Source of the DNA: Tissierella sp032104385
GTDB lineage: Bacteria; Bacillota; Clostridia; Tissierellales; Tissierellaceae
Assembly: GCF_032104385.1 (NCBI RefSeq)
Contig: NZ_DAMCHJ010000013.1
Location: 39,968-103,967 of the forward strand
Direction: 5' to 3'
DNA length: 64,000 bases
Of the stretch, positions 27,488 to 36,093 are shown one piece after another; the stretch's first letter is position 1, and each line of letters starts with the position of its first letter. A program made the position numbers and the translations under genes. The notes under the pieces were generated by a model. The model was not told the DNA's origin, did not search any database, and saw nothing but the letters and a program-made list of their open reading frames with translations.

Positions 27488-28327
27488 TTATTTCCCTTGT
27501 ATATCAATAACCACTATTTCTGGCGGATTAAATATTCTAGGCAATCTTGGATTGAAGGATACTCCTCTACTTACAATATGAGTATAATTTTCATGCTCAT
27601 ATACTCCACCAGCATACTTTGGAAAGAATCCTTGATCCGGAGCAAAAAGTCCATTTAATATAAATGGAATCCGTAACTGTCCACCATGGGAATGACCTGA
27701 AAGTACCATATCAAAAGGTAAAGAATTATATAGATTAACTTCTTCTGGTCTATGAGACAATAGTATCTTATAGCTTGACGAACTATCTATATTTAAAAAT
27801 GCTTTGTAAATTTCTTTATACCAATCAGATTCTAGTCTTTTATAGCTAATTATATATGGGTCATCTACACCCCCTATAACTAATTTAACTCCATTTACAT
27901 TTACTTCCTTATAATCATTTTCCAGTACATTAATATTAAAAGACCTAAAAACTTCCTTAATATAATCCACTTCTCCTGTCCAAATTTCATGATTACCTGT
28001 TACATAAAATATAGGTGCTATATCCTTTATAGCTTTTAAAAACAGTTTAGTACCTTCTATAGGAACCTTATCGTCTGCAATATCACCAGCTAAAGCAATT
28101 ATATCCGGATTTTGTTTTTTTATTTTATTTGCAATTTTACTTTGATTTTTACCATATACATGACTATGTAAATCAGATATAAGTACTATTCTTATGGACT
28201 GATTGCCTAAGAATTTATCTGTTTTAACCTTATACTTCCTTGTAACAAGTCCATTATAGAAACCTAATAAAGTAAAAATAACGAGCAGAACTATAATAAT
28301 TTTAGATTTTCGTTTTTGTTTAATCAT
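27488..28327 (-). CDS. Calcineurin-like metallophosphoesterase, membrane-anchored (YaeI/YkuE type)
   Basis: 279 residues. An N-terminal hydrophobic anchor (about 10-25) precedes metal motifs LISDLHSH, ALAGDIAD, VTGNHEIW and LSGHSHGGQ. Members act on UDP-diacylglucosamine-type lipids or phosphodiesters at the membrane face. No operon partner; the PPOX gene upstream has its own terminator. Confidence 0.88.
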   Translation of the reverse strand: MIKQKRKSKIIIVLLVIFTLLGFYNGLVTRKYKVKTDKFLGNQSIRIVLISDLHSHVYGKNQSKIANKIKKQNPDIIALAGDIADDKVPIEGTKLFLKAIKDIAPIFYVTGNHEIWTGEVDYIKEVFRSFNINVLENDYKEVNVNGVKLVIGGVDDPYIISYKRLESDWYKEIYKAFLNIDSSSSYKILLSHRPEEVNLYNSLPFDMVLSGHSHGGQLRIPFILNGLFAPDQGFFPKYAGGVYEHENYTHIVSRGVSFNPRLPRIFNPPEIVVIDIQGK

Positions 28328-28465
28328 ATATCCTCCAATGTAATTTTAAAATCTATATAATAACTACCCTTTATATATTATATTTTATGACAGTAATAAA
28401 TAGGTTACATATATATTACAAATTAAATTACATATAGTAAGTATAAATATTGAAAAAACATGATA

Positions 28466-28498
28466 AAAAATAGTAGGTATTTACTCCCTACTATTTTT
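28466..28498 (-). terminator. Terminator of the PPOX gene
   Basis: 12-bp stem AAAAATAGTAGG/CCTACTATTTTT (28466-28477 with 28487-28498). Confidence 0.75.
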
Positions 28499-28513
28499 AG
28501 ATTGATTACATTG

Positions 28514-29005
28514 TTAAAGATATATATGTTCTTTATCTTCTTTGATTATTACATTATTGTATCTGAGTATTTGTTTGGTTCTATCTCCATCTCCTAAGGA
28601 ATCTAAATATACGACTTCTTCTGGCACTATTTTTATTACTTTCAAATTTCTTTCATTATTCATTACATATTCAATGGGATGTTGTTCCCTTGCCTCCTCA
28701 AAAATTCTTTGATTTTCTAGGCTAGTTGTTGCTGTGCCAAAAATTTGAACTCCTTTAATTTGTCTATAGTCAATATAATCTGTATTTACTAATAGGCAAA
28801 TGTTAGGATTAGATTCTATTGCGTTAAATTTCTCTCCTCCTGCAGAAAGTATATAAATATTCATATCTTCTCCAACAAAATACTGTACTGGACTACTTCT
28901 TGGTATATTGTTCATACATGTGGCAAGGGATCCACTCTTATGTTCCTTGAGGAATTCGGATATTAAAATCTTTAATTCTTCTGCCGATACTTTTTTATCT
29001 TTCAC
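28514..29005 (-). CDS. Pyridoxamine 5'-phosphate oxidase-fold flavoprotein
   Basis: 163 residues with the split-barrel pattern SGSLATCMNNIPRSSPVQYFV, IYILSAGGEKFNAIESNPNICLLVN and KGVQIFGTAT. The fold binds FMN or F420-like cofactors; the substrate is unknown. True PdxH residues are not evident, so a general reductase of this fold is more likely. Confidence 0.8.
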   Translation of the reverse strand: MKDKKVSAEELKILISEFLKEHKSGSLATCMNNIPRSSPVQYFVGEDMNIYILSAGGEKFNAIESNPNICLLVNTDYIDYRQIKGVQIFGTATTSLENQRIFEEAREQHPIEYVMNNERNLKVIKIVPEEVVYLDSLGDGDRTKQILRYNNVIIKEDKEHIYL

Positions 29006-29185
29006 TTGATCACTCCTTATAATATTTTAAAACTATCCATAACTCTACCCCTCTACTTCTATATATAGTATTATTTTACTTTTCTTGTAAATTATTCTTT
29101 AAGATAATTGATATAAAGACTATAATGATAATAAAAGATTAATTGTTAAAAATAGATATGAACTAAATTATATAAGGAGGATTCT

Positions 29186-30418
29186 ATGAATAATTTTGAA
29201 TACAATCTTGAAAAATATGCTGAACTGGCTGTAAAGGTTGGAGTTAATTTAAAAGAAAAAGAAGGTCTAATAATAACAGGTAATACTGATACCTTACCTC
29301 TTGCAAGATTAATAATGAAAAAAGCATATGAAATAGGCGCAAAGCATGTAGAATTTCAACTAAACGACGATGCAATGAATTTAATAAGATTTAAACATGG
29401 CAAAGACTATGTCTTCAAAAACTTTCCAGACTGGAAAGTAAATTCCCTTGAAGCTATGTATAAGAATAACTATCATCATATCTTTATTCTAGCATCTGAC
29501 CCAGAACTATTAAAGGATATTGATGGAGAAATAGTTGCTAAAAGTCAGAAATCTGCTTCACAAGCAATGGCTCCTGTAATGAAATATAGAATGACTGGAA
29601 TTACTAAATGGAATATAATTGCCATGCCATCAGCTTCATGGGCTAAATCCGTATTTCCTGATTTAGATGAGAAAGATGCTATAGAAAAACTTTGGGAAAA
29701 CATATTTGCTGCAACTAGAGTTGACCAAGAAGACCCAATTAAAGCATGGGAAATACATGATAAAAATCTAAAAAAATATAGGAATTTCTTAAATGAGAAA
29801 CAATTTGAAAAATTAGTATATAAAGGTCCTGGAACTGATTTAGAAGTATACTTAGCAGATGGACACTACTGGATGGGCGGAGCAAAGACAAGTCAAGGCG
29901 GTCACTCTTATGTTGCTAACATACCTACTGAAGAAGTATTTACTACACCTCACCGTTTAAAAGTTAATGGTAGTTTAAAAGCTACAAAACCTCTTAGTTT
30001 AAACGGAAAAATTGTAGATAATTTTGGTTTTACATTTAAAGATGGTAACGTAGTGGATTTCTATGCAGAAAAGGGATATGATGTTTTAGAAAAACTTATG
30101 GAAAATGATGAAGGTGCTAAATACTTAGGCGAAGTTGCTTTAGTCCAAGACGATTCTCCTATATCAAATACGGGAATATTATTTAATGAAACTCTATTTG
30201 ATGAAAATGCCTCCTGTCATTTTGCCCTAGGTCGTGCCTATGCCTATGCCATGAGAGATGGCTCCAATATGACTCAGGAAGAATTAACAGATAGAGGTGC
30301 TAATTTTAGTTTAATCCATGTAGATTTTATGGTAGGTGGACCAGAGTTAAATATTACAGCATATGAAAAAGATGGTAATGAGGTTCAACTATTTAAAAAT
30401 GGAAACTGGGTGTTTTAG
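29186..30418 (+). CDS. M29 family aminopeptidase (AmpS/PepS type)
   Basis: 410 residues. Family motifs include GLIITGNTDTLPLARLI, a metal site in LGEVALVQDDSPIS, FNETLFDENASCHFALG and a C-terminal HVDFMVGGPELNI. These are cytoplasmic thermostable-type metallo-aminopeptidases releasing N-terminal residues from peptides. Ribosome site AAGGAGG. It is convergent with the sulfurtransferase gene; the hairpin at 30422-30472 lies between them. Confidence 0.93.
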   Translation: MNNFEYNLEKYAELAVKVGVNLKEKEGLIITGNTDTLPLARLIMKKAYEIGAKHVEFQLNDDAMNLIRFKHGKDYVFKNFPDWKVNSLEAMYKNNYHHIFILASDPELLKDIDGEIVAKSQKSASQAMAPVMKYRMTGITKWNIIAMPSASWAKSVFPDLDEKDAIEKLWENIFAATRVDQEDPIKAWEIHDKNLKKYRNFLNEKQFEKLVYKGPGTDLEVYLADGHYWMGGAKTSQGGHSYVANIPTEEVFTTPHRLKVNGSLKATKPLSLNGKIVDNFGFTFKDGNVVDFYAEKGYDVLEKLMENDEGAKYLGEVALVQDDSPISNTGILFNETLFDENASCHFALGRAYAYAMRDGSNMTQEELTDRGANFSLIHVDFMVGGPELNITAYEKDGNEVQLFKNGNWVF

Positions 30419-30421
30419 ATA

Positions 30422-30472
30422 AAAAACAAGTATCAGTTTTTGTGACAGACACTAAAACTGATACTTGTTTTT
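30422..30472. repeat. Long hairpin with GTGTCTGTCAC-type core (copy 3, diverged)
   Basis: 19-bp perfect outer arms (30422-30440 with 30454-30472) enclose TGTGACAGACACT, whose complement reads AGTGTCTGTCACA. This resembles the GGTGCCTGGCACC core of the other two hairpins. It separates the converging ampS and sulfurtransferase genes and has T-runs on both sides, so it can terminate both. Confidence 0.7.
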
Positions 30473-31301
30473 ATAATTCAGAAACCACAATATTATCCTC
30501 ATAACTAACCCAATCACTATACCCTCCTACATATATTTTTGGTTTAAGTCCTATTTCGTCCATGAAAATATAATTTACTGTGCCTGTAATTCCTGAACCA
30601 CAGTGTACAATTATTTCCTCATATTCCCTCAACTCCTTAAAATATTCTTCCAGTTCTTCATTAGACATTATCTTTCCATCTGCTACTAAATTCATCCATG
30701 GATAGTTTAATGCATTCGGAATATGACCTGCTATTTTATCTAAAGGTTCCACTTCTCCCCTATATCTTTCAGCTGCTCTAGAATCTATTATTGCTACCGT
30801 ATCTAAACCCATAGCCCTCTTAACATAATTTACATCTACTTTCATTGAATAATCTATATTTAAACTTAATGATTTAGATTCTTTTATTTCTGGAATTTCA
30901 GCAACTATTTCTAATCCATTTTCAGTCCACGCTCTGATTCCTCCCTCCAAGATATAAATCTTATCTTTTCCAGAGTATTTGAGTAGCCACCATAACCTTC
31001 CTGCCATTGCCAAATCTCCATCATCATATATGACTATTGCAGAATTATCCTCAATGCCAAATCTTTTCATATCTTCTATGAATTTTTCCATATTAGGCAG
31101 TGGATGTCTACCTCCATGTATACTAACCTTACCTGTCATGATATCTTCCATAGACACAAAATATGCTCCTTCTATATGACCTTCTTTATATCCTGCATAT
31201 CCATAGTCAAAGTCATTTAGCTCTGCTCGAGCATCTAATATAATCAAGTTTTCAGTTTTCATATTATTTATCAACCATTCTCGTGATATAATATTCTTCA
31301 T
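30471..31301 (-). CDS. Thiosulfate/3-mercaptopyruvate sulfurtransferase (two rhodanese domains)
   Basis: 276 residues. The N-terminal rhodanese domain is inactive; the C-terminal one carries the catalytic Cys in HCGSGITG. The CGSG(I/V)T loop is typical of mercaptopyruvate sulfurtransferase rather than thiosulfate rhodanese (CRKG). It transfers sulfane sulfur, and in this window it is one of several cysteine-sulfur genes (cyuA, suf remnants). Ribosome site AAGGAG. Confidence 0.87.
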   Translation of the reverse strand: MKNIISREWLINNMKTENLIILDARAELNDFDYGYAGYKEGHIEGAYFVSMEDIMTGKVSIHGGRHPLPNMEKFIEDMKRFGIEDNSAIVIYDDGDLAMAGRLWWLLKYSGKDKIYILEGGIRAWTENGLEIVAEIPEIKESKSLSLNIDYSMKVDVNYVKRAMGLDTVAIIDSRAAERYRGEVEPLDKIAGHIPNALNYPWMNLVADGKIMSNEELEEYFKELREYEEIIVHCGSGITGTVNYIFMDEIGLKPKIYVGGYSDWVSYEDNIVVSEL

Positions 31302-31416
31302 ATAAAATCTCCTTAAAATTTATTTGTTTCTTAGGAAAAGCTAACCCATTTCTTAGATATCCAAGCAATTAGGTCAATTTTCATAAGTTGCGAATTTGTG
31401 ACTTTTATACCTTCTG

Positions 31417-32475
31417 CTAATAGTTAAATTTGAATACAGCACCATATTCCTTAAGCTTTATTTCATTTCCAATCCATACGGGTGTCCCTTTATCTATTAA
31501 ATCATATATACTCTCTACATCTTCATTATACATTCTAACACAACCTAATGATATATATTTCCCAATACTATTCTTGTTGGAATTTCCATGTATTCCATAG
31601 GATCCTCCTCCTCTTATGCTTAGTCCCATCCATCTTTTACCAAGGGGATTATTGGGTTCTCCTCCCTTTATAGGTTTGTGTTTTCCTGCCCCTCCCCATG
31701 CTGGGTTTGTATATTTTGTTACTATGGTAAATTTCCCTTCTGGAGTATATTGAGGTAGTTTTCCCGTTGCAACAGGATATTTCTTTACTATTTTTTTCTC
31801 CTTTATATGATATAAGGTATTACTGCTTTTATTAATCATTATAAAATTTCCTATTGGTATTTCAAAAGTAAACTCTAACTCTATTTCTGAAATCCTTATC
31901 CTATTTAGTTCCATATCTTCATTTATTCTTTGATATGTATTCTTTCCAACTATACCATCAGACTGTAATCCATTATCTTGTTGATATCTAGCTACAATAC
32001 TTTTTGTTTTATTATCAAAATAATAACCATCTGTTATATCCTTATATCCTTTTTTCTTTAAGAAACTCTTAAGTTTCAAAACCTCTTCACTAGATACTCC
32101 TTCTCTTAACATTAATCCATTAATATCAAACTTTATAATTTCTACTTTTTGTTCTTTATGGACTTCTTCAGGAAGGACTTCCTTAATTTCTTTATTTATT
32201 TCTTCTTGAATTTCCTTATCTATTTTTTCCTGTGTTTCTTCTTGAATATCTTCCTCAACTTCTTCCTGTTTTTTTATTATAACTTCATCCTTAGAATCTT
32301 CTTTTAATCCCTCTATTAACTCCTGAATACTATCTGCTTTTTCTTCTGATTCATCTTGAATCACTATACTCTCTATAATATTTATTTCCCCATTATTTAT
32401 ATCTCCATTTACTGGATCACTTAGCATAATTGGGGGAAGTATCATAAACATTAATATATAACTATTTAAGCCCAT
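31417..32475 (-). CDS. L,D-transpeptidase (YkuD) with peptidoglycan-binding domain
   Basis: 352 residues. An N-terminal signal or anchor is followed by a low-complexity Glu/Lys/Ile region (about 25-110) that should be a flexible or coiled spacer. A PG_binding_1 domain (LKSFLKKKGYKDITDGYYFD) precedes the YkuD domain, with the catalytic pattern HGNSNKNSIGKYISLGCVRM (His and Cys). It makes 3-3 cross-links or anchors proteins in the wall. It is a single gene. Confidence 0.9.
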   Translation of the reverse strand: MGLNSYILMFMILPPIMLSDPVNGDINNGEINIIESIVIQDESEEKADSIQELIEGLKEDSKDEVIIKKQEEVEEDIQEETQEKIDKEIQEEINKEIKEVLPEEVHKEQKVEIIKFDINGLMLREGVSSEEVLKLKSFLKKKGYKDITDGYYFDNKTKSIVARYQQDNGLQSDGIVGKNTYQRINEDMELNRIRISEIELEFTFEIPIGNFIMINKSSNTLYHIKEKKIVKKYPVATGKLPQYTPEGKFTIVTKYTNPAWGGAGKHKPIKGGEPNNPLGKRWMGLSIRGGGSYGIHGNSNKNSIGKYISLGCVRMYNEDVESIYDLIDKGTPVWIGNEIKLKEYGAVFKFNY

Positions 32476-32606
32476 TTTAATCCTCTCCTTTTCAGATATA
32501 AGTTCTCTTAAATTGTATTTTCATATTGGAAAATTTATGAATTAAAAATTACAATAATTCCTAGTAAATTGGTAGGTTTGCTTTTGAAAATTAGTGGTAT
32601 AAAAAA

Positions 32607-32774
32607 ATGCTAAGTATATCCTATGTAAATATACAAGAACCTATAGATTTGGAAAAAAGAGGCGGAATAATATCCTTCACCATAGACGATATACATCCAC
32701 ATGATGTGGCGTCTATTCTGGATTCCTATGGTGTTGCCCTTAGGGCAGGACATCATTGCTGTCACCCTTTATAG
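32607..32774 (+). pseudogene. sufS: Remnant of cysteine desulfurase SufS (C-terminal fragment)
   Basis: 55 codons. They read RGGIISFTIDDIHPHDVASILDSYG and VALRAGHHCCHPL in two parts, the conserved stretch of SufS shortly before its catalytic-Cys loop. The PLP lysine region is missing upstream, and the catalytic-Cys loop (CRAS motif) and tail are missing downstream because a TAG follows at once. The reading continues in another frame into sufU sequence, so a deletion removed the sufS end and the sufU beginning. Not functional. Confidence 0.85.
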
Positions 32775-33165
32775 AAGTGGACACAATAAAAAATCCTTAT
32801 TAAATCCAGATATTACTGAAAGTGGTCATAATCCTAGCTGCGGTGATGATATTAGTTTACAATTAAAACTTGATGGAAATATAATAAAGGATGCTTCATT
32901 TACTGGAAATGGATGTGCCATATCTCAGGCATCTACATCTATGATGATAGACTTGATAAAGGGAATAACTATAGAAGAAGCACTAAATTTAGCGGAACTC
33001 TTTATAGGAATGATTAAAAAAGAAATCATTAATAAAAATGAACTAGAAAAGTTAGAAGATGCCATGGTTCTTCAAAACATTTCTAATATGCCTGCTAGAG
33101 TAAAATGTGCTGTTTTAGCATGGCATACACTGAAGGAGACTATTAACAAAATAAAGATGGTTTAA
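32767..33165 (+). pseudogene. sufU: SufU-like scaffold protein lacking its N-terminus
   Basis: From LYRSGHNKKSLLNPDI onward the frame matches SufU. All three zinc-ligand cysteines are kept in HNPSCGDD, GNGCAISQAS and ARVKCAVLAW. The usual N-terminal 15 or so residues (start, first helix) are absent; codons upstream in this frame are out-of-frame sufS sequence (an ATG at 32701 gives an unnatural N-terminus). Zinc-dependent sulfur-acceptor chemistry is therefore only possible if a chimeric product folds. A decayed gene is the likelier reading. Confidence 0.75.
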
Positions 33166-33186
33166 ACCATCTTTATTTTGTTTTTT
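33145..33186. terminator. Perfect palindromic terminator shared by suf remnant and RiPP operon
   Basis: Arms of 19 bp (33145-33163 with 33164-33182) pair without a loop and are followed by T6 on the plus strand. The palindrome overlaps the sufU stop codon and the end of the ABC exporter gene. Confidence 0.85.
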
Positions 33187-34747
33187 CACTAATAGCTACT
33201 GTTTTCTTGCTTATATCCAATATATAATCTGCTAAATAATCTAAACTTTCATCATGCATTACTGCCACTATTGTTTTCGTTCCTTTTATTGAATCTAAAT
33301 ATTTTACAACATTATTCTGAGTCATCTTATCCAAATTTGACATAGGCTCATCTAAAAATATATAATCACTTGGTTGAGATAAAACTCTTAACAAATTTAA
33401 TTTCTGTTGTTGTCCAAAACTTAAATTTACAGGATTATTAGTTATCTCTTTGCTGTCAAAATCTATATTCAACATTTTATAAACTTTAGGTTCCGGCTCA
33501 ATATCCAATAGATTATCTTTAAAACCTCCATTAACAATAAGAATAGGATAAGTTAAGTAACTATAATTATCTATATTTTTAGATATAGAAAGATTTCCCT
33601 GACCAAATTCTTTTGCTAAATTTCCTGTTATATAATTTATTAACATTGATTTACCACTGCCATTTTCACCTTTTATTATTACAAATGAATTTACTGGTAT
33701 ATCAATATTTCCCATTCTAAATAATAAATCTGTCTCCTTATTGCTTTTATACATACTAAAGCCATTTGAGCTAATTAGAGTATCTGAAGTTCTTATATCT
33801 TCAAACCCAGATGATTCTTTCGACTCTTTCTCTAATAAGTCTATTCTATTAATATTGGCTTGATTAGCTTTCTTTCTTACAATAGTTGATACTAATTCAG
33901 AAATAGGTCTTGAAATGAAATTAATTAATTGATATAAAAACAATACCTGTCCAACTGTCAATTTTGAATTAAAACCCATATAAGCTGAGATTGATAAAAT
34001 TAAAATACTATAAAACTTTGTTATAATCTCAGGTATACTGGTAGATAATATTTCATACAGCTTAAATCTTGTTACAAAATCTAAATACTTATAGGATGAT
34101 GAATTAAATCTATTTATAAACACTTCCTTTGTTTTAGAAATATTTATCTCTCTTTTTGATTCAATTATACTCCTAGTTTCATTTAAGAACAAATCTTGAG
34201 TAGGTAATCCCTTTTCTTGATACTCTGCAATAAGTTCACTAGGCTTAGAGGAAGCAAATAATGCTAATGGGATATATAACATAAAAAGAATTCCTATAAC
34301 TTTATTAATATAAAATATAACTCCTATCACAAATATAACAATCATTAAATTTGAAATCCAGCGAACGTATAGTTCAATTGCAATACTCCCGTAAGAAAAG
34401 GCTGAGTTAGTAACTACATTGTAGTAGAATCCTTTATCTTTCTTACTATAATTTTTATAGTTTAAATTTAAAAGATTAATCAAAGCATTTTTAGATATAT
34501 CAATAGAAGCAATCAATTCATTTCTAATAGGTAGGTATTTTCCCAAAAATATTGTTGTGAAGCTACTAACCATTGCTATAAAAACTGCAGCAATTATCCA
34601 ATATTTAAATAAATATATTTTATTCTCTATTAGTACTTTATCTATTAGGAAAGATATGTTATATGAAAAACAAATAACTACAAAAGAATTAAAAAATAAT
34701 CCTAATGCCAAAAGAAGATGTTTAGTCTTTCTTTTGTAACTTTTCAT
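33173..34747 (-). CDS. ABC exporter (fused permease/ATPase) of the radical SAM peptide cluster
   Basis: 524 residues. A six-helix type IV exporter membrane domain (about 1-300) is followed by an ATPase with Walker A GENGSGKS, signature LSFGQQQK, Walker B DYIFLDEP and H-loop MHDES. There is no C39 peptidase at the N-terminus, so any leader removal needs another protease. It starts 16 bp downstream of the second radical SAM gene and ends the operon. The likely role is export of the modified peptide; this is inferred from the neighbourhood. Confidence 0.85.
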   Translation of the reverse strand: MKSYKRKTKHLLLALGLFFNSFVVICFSYNISFLIDKVLIENKIYLFKYWIIAAVFIAMVSSFTTIFLGKYLPIRNELIASIDISKNALINLLNLNYKNYSKKDKGFYYNVVTNSAFSYGSIAIELYVRWISNLMIVIFVIGVIFYINKVIGILFMLYIPLALFASSKPSELIAEYQEKGLPTQDLFLNETRSIIESKREINISKTKEVFINRFNSSSYKYLDFVTRFKLYEILSTSIPEIITKFYSILILSISAYMGFNSKLTVGQVLFLYQLINFISRPISELVSTIVRKKANQANINRIDLLEKESKESSGFEDIRTSDTLISSNGFSMYKSNKETDLLFRMGNIDIPVNSFVIIKGENGSGKSMLINYITGNLAKEFGQGNLSISKNIDNYSYLTYPILIVNGGFKDNLLDIEPEPKVYKMLNIDFDSKEITNNPVNLSFGQQQKLNLLRVLSQPSDYIFLDEPMSNLDKMTQNNVVKYLDSIKGTKTIVAVMHDESLDYLADYILDISKKTVAISEKTK

Positions 34748-34763
34748 AATTCACCCTCATTAA

Positions 34764-35867
34764 TTAAATTATATTATCTAACATATTCAAAGTCAGTCTC
34801 AACTCATCTAAAATCATTTCTTTGCAATTAGAAACATGTAAATCGTTTGCCACAAAACATCCTCTCGAACATATATATTTATATTTACACTCATTGCATT
34901 TGTCATTATGTTTATTATTATATTCCTGTATAGCTTCTATCTTTCTAGTATTTAGGCAATAATTTGTTTCGTTAAACTTACCTATAATTAAATTCTTATC
35001 CTCAGGACAAGTGTATATATCTTTAGTATTAAAATCCAATACCCAGGTATTTCCGGCTTCACATCTGTTACATGATACTCCTTCTTCATTTAATATTCCT
35101 ATTATTTTATTCAGCATATTAGAATTAATAGATATATTTAAATTTTCATATTTATTTAAATTACCAATACCATTAATATAATTCATAAAATCTATTTGAG
35201 AATATGAATAATTCGTATGCAATACCCTATTTAATATAATATTCATTCTTGGGGTGTTTGAAAATCTACTATTAAAATATTCCAATGTATTAATTAAATC
35301 TCCATTATTATTCTGGTCAATATTAATCTGTATTGATACATCTTTATCTGATAATTTATATATTTCAACAACGTTAATCAAATAATCATATGTATATTTA
35401 TTAGTAATACGTCTTTTATTATGAAAATCCTTAGTTCCATCTATAGTAATTATGATATTTTTAAATTGTTCATTAGCCAGTACAATATTCTTTATCTTGT
35501 CCGTATGATATCCATTAGTATATACATTAACTGTAGCAGGATATATAAATTCTAAAAATTCTAATACATTTTTAATATTTTCTTCTAATAATGGTTCTCC
35601 TCCAAATAAATAGATTTCATCGAAGTAATTTAATATCTTTTCTAAAAATTTATAGTAATCATCTAAATTATCTATAGGATTCTGTCTATAATCATGATTC
35701 TGATAACAATATACACAATTTATATTACAACTAGAATTAAATTTCACATAAAGTTTTCTCAAAACTGGCTTCAATTCCAAGTTAATAGGATAAATTCTAT
35801 CCGAAACTCTCATATTTTTATTATCTAAATCCAAATATACTCTTTGACCCCTAAATTTAAAATACAT
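34764..35867 (-). CDS. Radical SAM/SPASM peptide maturase B
   Basis: 367 residues. The radical SAM cluster motif is CNINCVYCYQ (Cys47, 51, 54), with GGEPLLEENI and the barrel motifs TVNVYTNGYHT and DGTKDFHNKRR. A SPASM domain follows: CNRCEAGNTWVLDF, TCPEDKN and CNECKYKYICSRGCFV, enough cysteines for auxiliary [4Fe-4S] clusters. The first 35 residues (FKFRGQRVYLDLDN) resemble a short peptide-recognition part. Such enzymes install thioether or other carbon cross-links in peptides. It lies just downstream of the 28-residue peptide gene, separated by a hairpin. Confidence 0.9.
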   Translation of the reverse strand: MYFKFRGQRVYLDLDNKNMRVSDRIYPINLELKPVLRKLYVKFNSSCNINCVYCYQNHDYRQNPIDNLDDYYKFLEKILNYFDEIYLFGGEPLLEENIKNVLEFLEFIYPATVNVYTNGYHTDKIKNIVLANEQFKNIIITIDGTKDFHNKRRITNKYTYDYLINVVEIYKLSDKDVSIQINIDQNNNGDLINTLEYFNSRFSNTPRMNIILNRVLHTNYSYSQIDFMNYINGIGNLNKYENLNISINSNMLNKIIGILNEEGVSCNRCEAGNTWVLDFNTKDIYTCPEDKNLIIGKFNETNYCLNTRKIEAIQEYNNKHNDKCNECKYKYICSRGCFVANDLHVSNCKEMILDELRLTLNMLDNII

Positions 35868-35916
35868 ACTTTTTCCTCCAGTAACAATATAACAATAATC
35901 TGTTATTTCAATATTA

Positions 35917-35950
35917 GATATAAATCCTCCTAAAATAGAGGATTTATATC
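35917..35950 (-). terminator. Hairpin between peptide gene and radical SAM gene B (attenuator)
   Basis: 13-bp perfect stem (35917-35929 with 35938-35950) 14 bases after the peptide stop codon. The T-run is weak, so it may stop only part of transcription or shield the 3' end, keeping peptide mRNA more abundant than enzyme mRNA. Confidence 0.6.
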
Positions 35951-35963
35951 TTGATTTGTACAG

Positions 35964-36050
35964 CTAACATATTACTACGCCACTACAACAATGTCCCGCT
36001 GTGTAGAAATTACTCTTTAAAGTTTTTTTACTCCTTACAAGTACTTTCAT
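35964..36050 (-). CDS. Cys-rich RiPP precursor peptide (28 aa) for the two radical SAM enzymes
   Basis: 28 codons plus TAG. AGGAGG at 36061-36066 stands 10 bases before the ATG, one of the best ribosome sites in the region. The N-terminal part (MKVLVRSKKTLKSNFYTA, 18 residues) is basic and leader-like; the C-terminal part GHCCSGVVIC has all three cysteines (Cys21, 22, 28) in the last eight residues. It sits between two radical SAM/SPASM genes and before an ABC exporter. I infer a thioether-type RiPP. It recalls the short Cys-rich clostridial peptides of the Clo7bot or CLI_3235 type, but I could not compare sequences. Confidence 0.78.
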   Translation of the reverse strand: MKVLVRSKKTLKSNFYTAGHCCSGVVIC

Positions 36051-36093
36051 ACTATAATTACCTCCTTTATATATATTATTTAAGCTAAAATAG

